From: RGIG426 sp045598965
Lineage (GTDB): Bacteria; Bacillota; Clostridia; Oscillospirales; Acutalibacteraceae
NCBI GenBank assembly: GCA_045598965.1
Contig: JAZRVH010000012.1
Span: 1 to 42,432, forward strand
Reading direction: 5' to 3'
Length of the DNA: 42,432 nt
This document shows, in pieces, positions 41,731 to 42,432 of the stretch (position 1 is the stretch's first letter; every line of letters starts with the position of its first letter). The notes beneath the pieces are model-generated. The model did no database searches. It was given only the letters and a program-made list of their open reading frames with translations, and was not told the origin of the DNA. The position numbers and the translations under genes were made by a program.

Positions 41731-41763
41731 AAAAAGCACGGTTGTATAACCGTGCTTTTTTTG
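41731..41763 (+). terminator. Terminator of marR-MFS
   Basis: AAAAAGCACGGTT (41731-41743) pairs perfectly with AACCGTGCTTTTT (41748-41760), with further T. Confidence 0.92.
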
Positions 41764-41880
41764 TGCGATAAAGTTGCTGTCTTTTTGCTTTGCTTGCAAA
41801 CGATAAGGAAAAAAAGGGGAGAAGCGGTTAAGATATTTTCCGGAAAACTGAAAAAAGACAAAAAAACCGAAAAAAAGGTG

Positions 41881-41909
41881 TTGCATTTTCTGTTGAGATA
41901 GGGTATAAT
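41881..41909 (+). promoter_or_regulatory. Promoter of the tRNA-fMet transcript
   Basis: TTGCAT (41881-41886) and TATAAT (41904-41909) with a 17-bp spacer. The 41764-41880 gap before it shows nothing else. The leader to the tRNA is long (about 220 bases); 41915-41997 may form weak helices but I recognise no RNA family there. Confidence 0.7.
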
Positions 41910-41997
41910 ACTTCTTGCACTGGAAAAACGGTGTAAAAACTCTTGGCGTGCGGGTGCGTGATGGCTTTCGGCTACTCACTTACACAAGGGAGTTAAA

Positions 41998-42020
41998 AAT
42001 ATCGTGGGGTGGAGCAGTTG
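41998..42020 (+). repeat. Duplicated 5' end of the initiator tRNA
   Basis: This 23-base stretch matches 42129-42151, the start of tRNA-fMet with its leader, with one T/C change. The rest of the tRNA is absent. Confidence 0.8.
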
Positions 42021-42128
42021 TGCGACAGCCGTTCGCAAGCGAAGCGAGCGTTACGGATGGCCATGCAGTGAGCACGAAGTGCGAGTCGCAGTAGCGAGTC
42101 CCCATTGCGAGGAAAAACTAAATAAAGA
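42021..42128 (+). other. GC-rich spacer between tRNA fragment and tRNA-fMet
   Basis: The spacer is rich in short CGAAGCGAGCG-, GTGCGAGTCGC- and GTAGCGAGT-type words that repeat imperfectly and can pair with each other (for example GCGAC at the start with GTCGC further on). No open frame or known family. It may be a small repeated element or the scar of an integration next to the tRNA. Confidence 0.4.
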
Positions 42129-42133
42129 AATAT

Positions 42134-42209
<76 letters not shown>

Positions 42210-42213
42210 TATC

Positions 42214-42256
42214 GAGTGGATATAACGGATTTGAGGTTATATCCACTCATTTTTTA
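42214..42256 (+). terminator. Terminator after tRNA-fMet
   Basis: GAGTGGATATAAC (42214-42226) pairs with GTTATATCCACTC (42236-42248), then ATTTTTTA. Confidence 0.88.
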
Positions 42257-42264
42257 TGCCTGTA

Positions 42265-42293
42265 TTGAGATTTCAAGCGTTTCGTGATATAAT
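42265..42293 (+). promoter_or_regulatory. Promoter of the last gene
   Basis: TTGAGA (42265-42270) and TATAAT (42288-42293) with a 17-bp spacer. Confidence 0.75.
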
Positions 42294-42318
42294 TTCATAG
42301 GACAAAGGATGTGATTTG

Positions 42319-42432
42319 ATGAAAGAGGAATGCCTCATTTGCAAAGCCCCGCTGGAATATCTGAACGAAGATATCCTTATGGAATGCGCAATTTGCTATA
42401 AAAAAGAACTCAGCAAGACAAGATGCGTAAAC
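42319..42432 (+). CDS. Cysteine-rich protein, probably DUF5714-like, 3' truncated by window edge
   Basis: Only the first 38 codons are visible, from ATG at 42319 (AAAGGA upstream) to the window end. They contain two CxxC pairs, C5/C8 and C23/C26, plus C36, and the pattern C..C..PLEY…MEC..C recalls the start of DUF5714-type metal-binding proteins, often linked to methyltransferase-like proteins. The identification is a guess from so short a piece. Confidence 0.5.
   Translation, partial: MKEECLICKAPLEYLNEDILMECAICYKKELSKTRCVN

Overview
The window looks like a chromosomal segment of an anaerobic, probably gut-dwelling Clostridia member of the Oscillospiraceae/Christensenellaceae type. This is inferred from strong Shine-Dalgarno sites and sigma-A promoters with 17-bp spacers, pyruvate formate-lyase, an SOR-like redox protein, a Bce-type peptide-antibiotic module and a dimodular NRPS of the kind known from gut Clostridia. 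No 16S gene or other taxonomic marker is present, so the placement is tentative.

Layout. (1) 1-1900: an AT-richer accessory stretch with a partial KilA-N protein, a three-unit repeat region, a small unknown gene bracketed by two copies of one palindrome, a compact structured RNA (probably raiA-like) and tRNA-Pro(UGG) on the minus strand. (2) 1990-8260: a regulator with an HTH domain fused to a desulfoferrodoxin-like domain, a 1305-residue protein I do not recognise, and convergent gdhA. (3) 8337-12888 (minus): a four-gene Bce-type module (two-component system plus FtsX-type ABC transporter) with a good BceR-type operator before the transporter genes. (4) 13059-23372 (plus): the centrepiece, a four-gene operon whose cistrons all overlap by 4 bp. 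It encodes a C-A-T-C-A-T-R NRPS, an Sfp-type phosphopantetheinyl transferase, a membrane PP2C phosphatase fused to an RsbW-like kinase domain, and a STAS antagonist. It should make a reductively released (acyl-)dipeptide aldehyde or its cyclised derivative. Its promoter is back-to-back with that of the Bce two-component genes. (5) 23387-27083: an orphan barstar gene, then pflB-pflA preceded by what looks like a ZTP (pfl-motif) riboswitch with an overlapping terminator. (6) 27115-32154: a 5-oxoproline operon (NRAMP-like transporter, pxpA, pxpB, pxpC, YcsI-like protein) ending in a small frameshifted zinc-ribbon gene. (7) 32192-41763: transporters and housekeeping genes (TSUP, PH-domain protein, CstA-like, aquaporin Z, SstT, a 2-hydroxyacid dehydrogenase, and MarR plus a DHA2-type MFS exporter with a methionine-rich loop). 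(8) 41881-42432: initiator tRNA preceded by a duplicated 5' fragment of itself and a GC-rich spacer, then the start of a cysteine-rich protein cut by the window edge.

How it fits together. The strongest story is regulated production of a reactive peptide: the NRPS, its own carrier-protein activator and a partner-switching pair lie on one transcript, next to a peptide-sensing and resistance module. The rest is central fermentative metabolism, nitrogen and amino-acid handling (GDH, 5-oxoproline, Ser/Thr uptake) and transport. Promoters and terminators were located by eye. Domain calls rest on motif recognition, not on searches.
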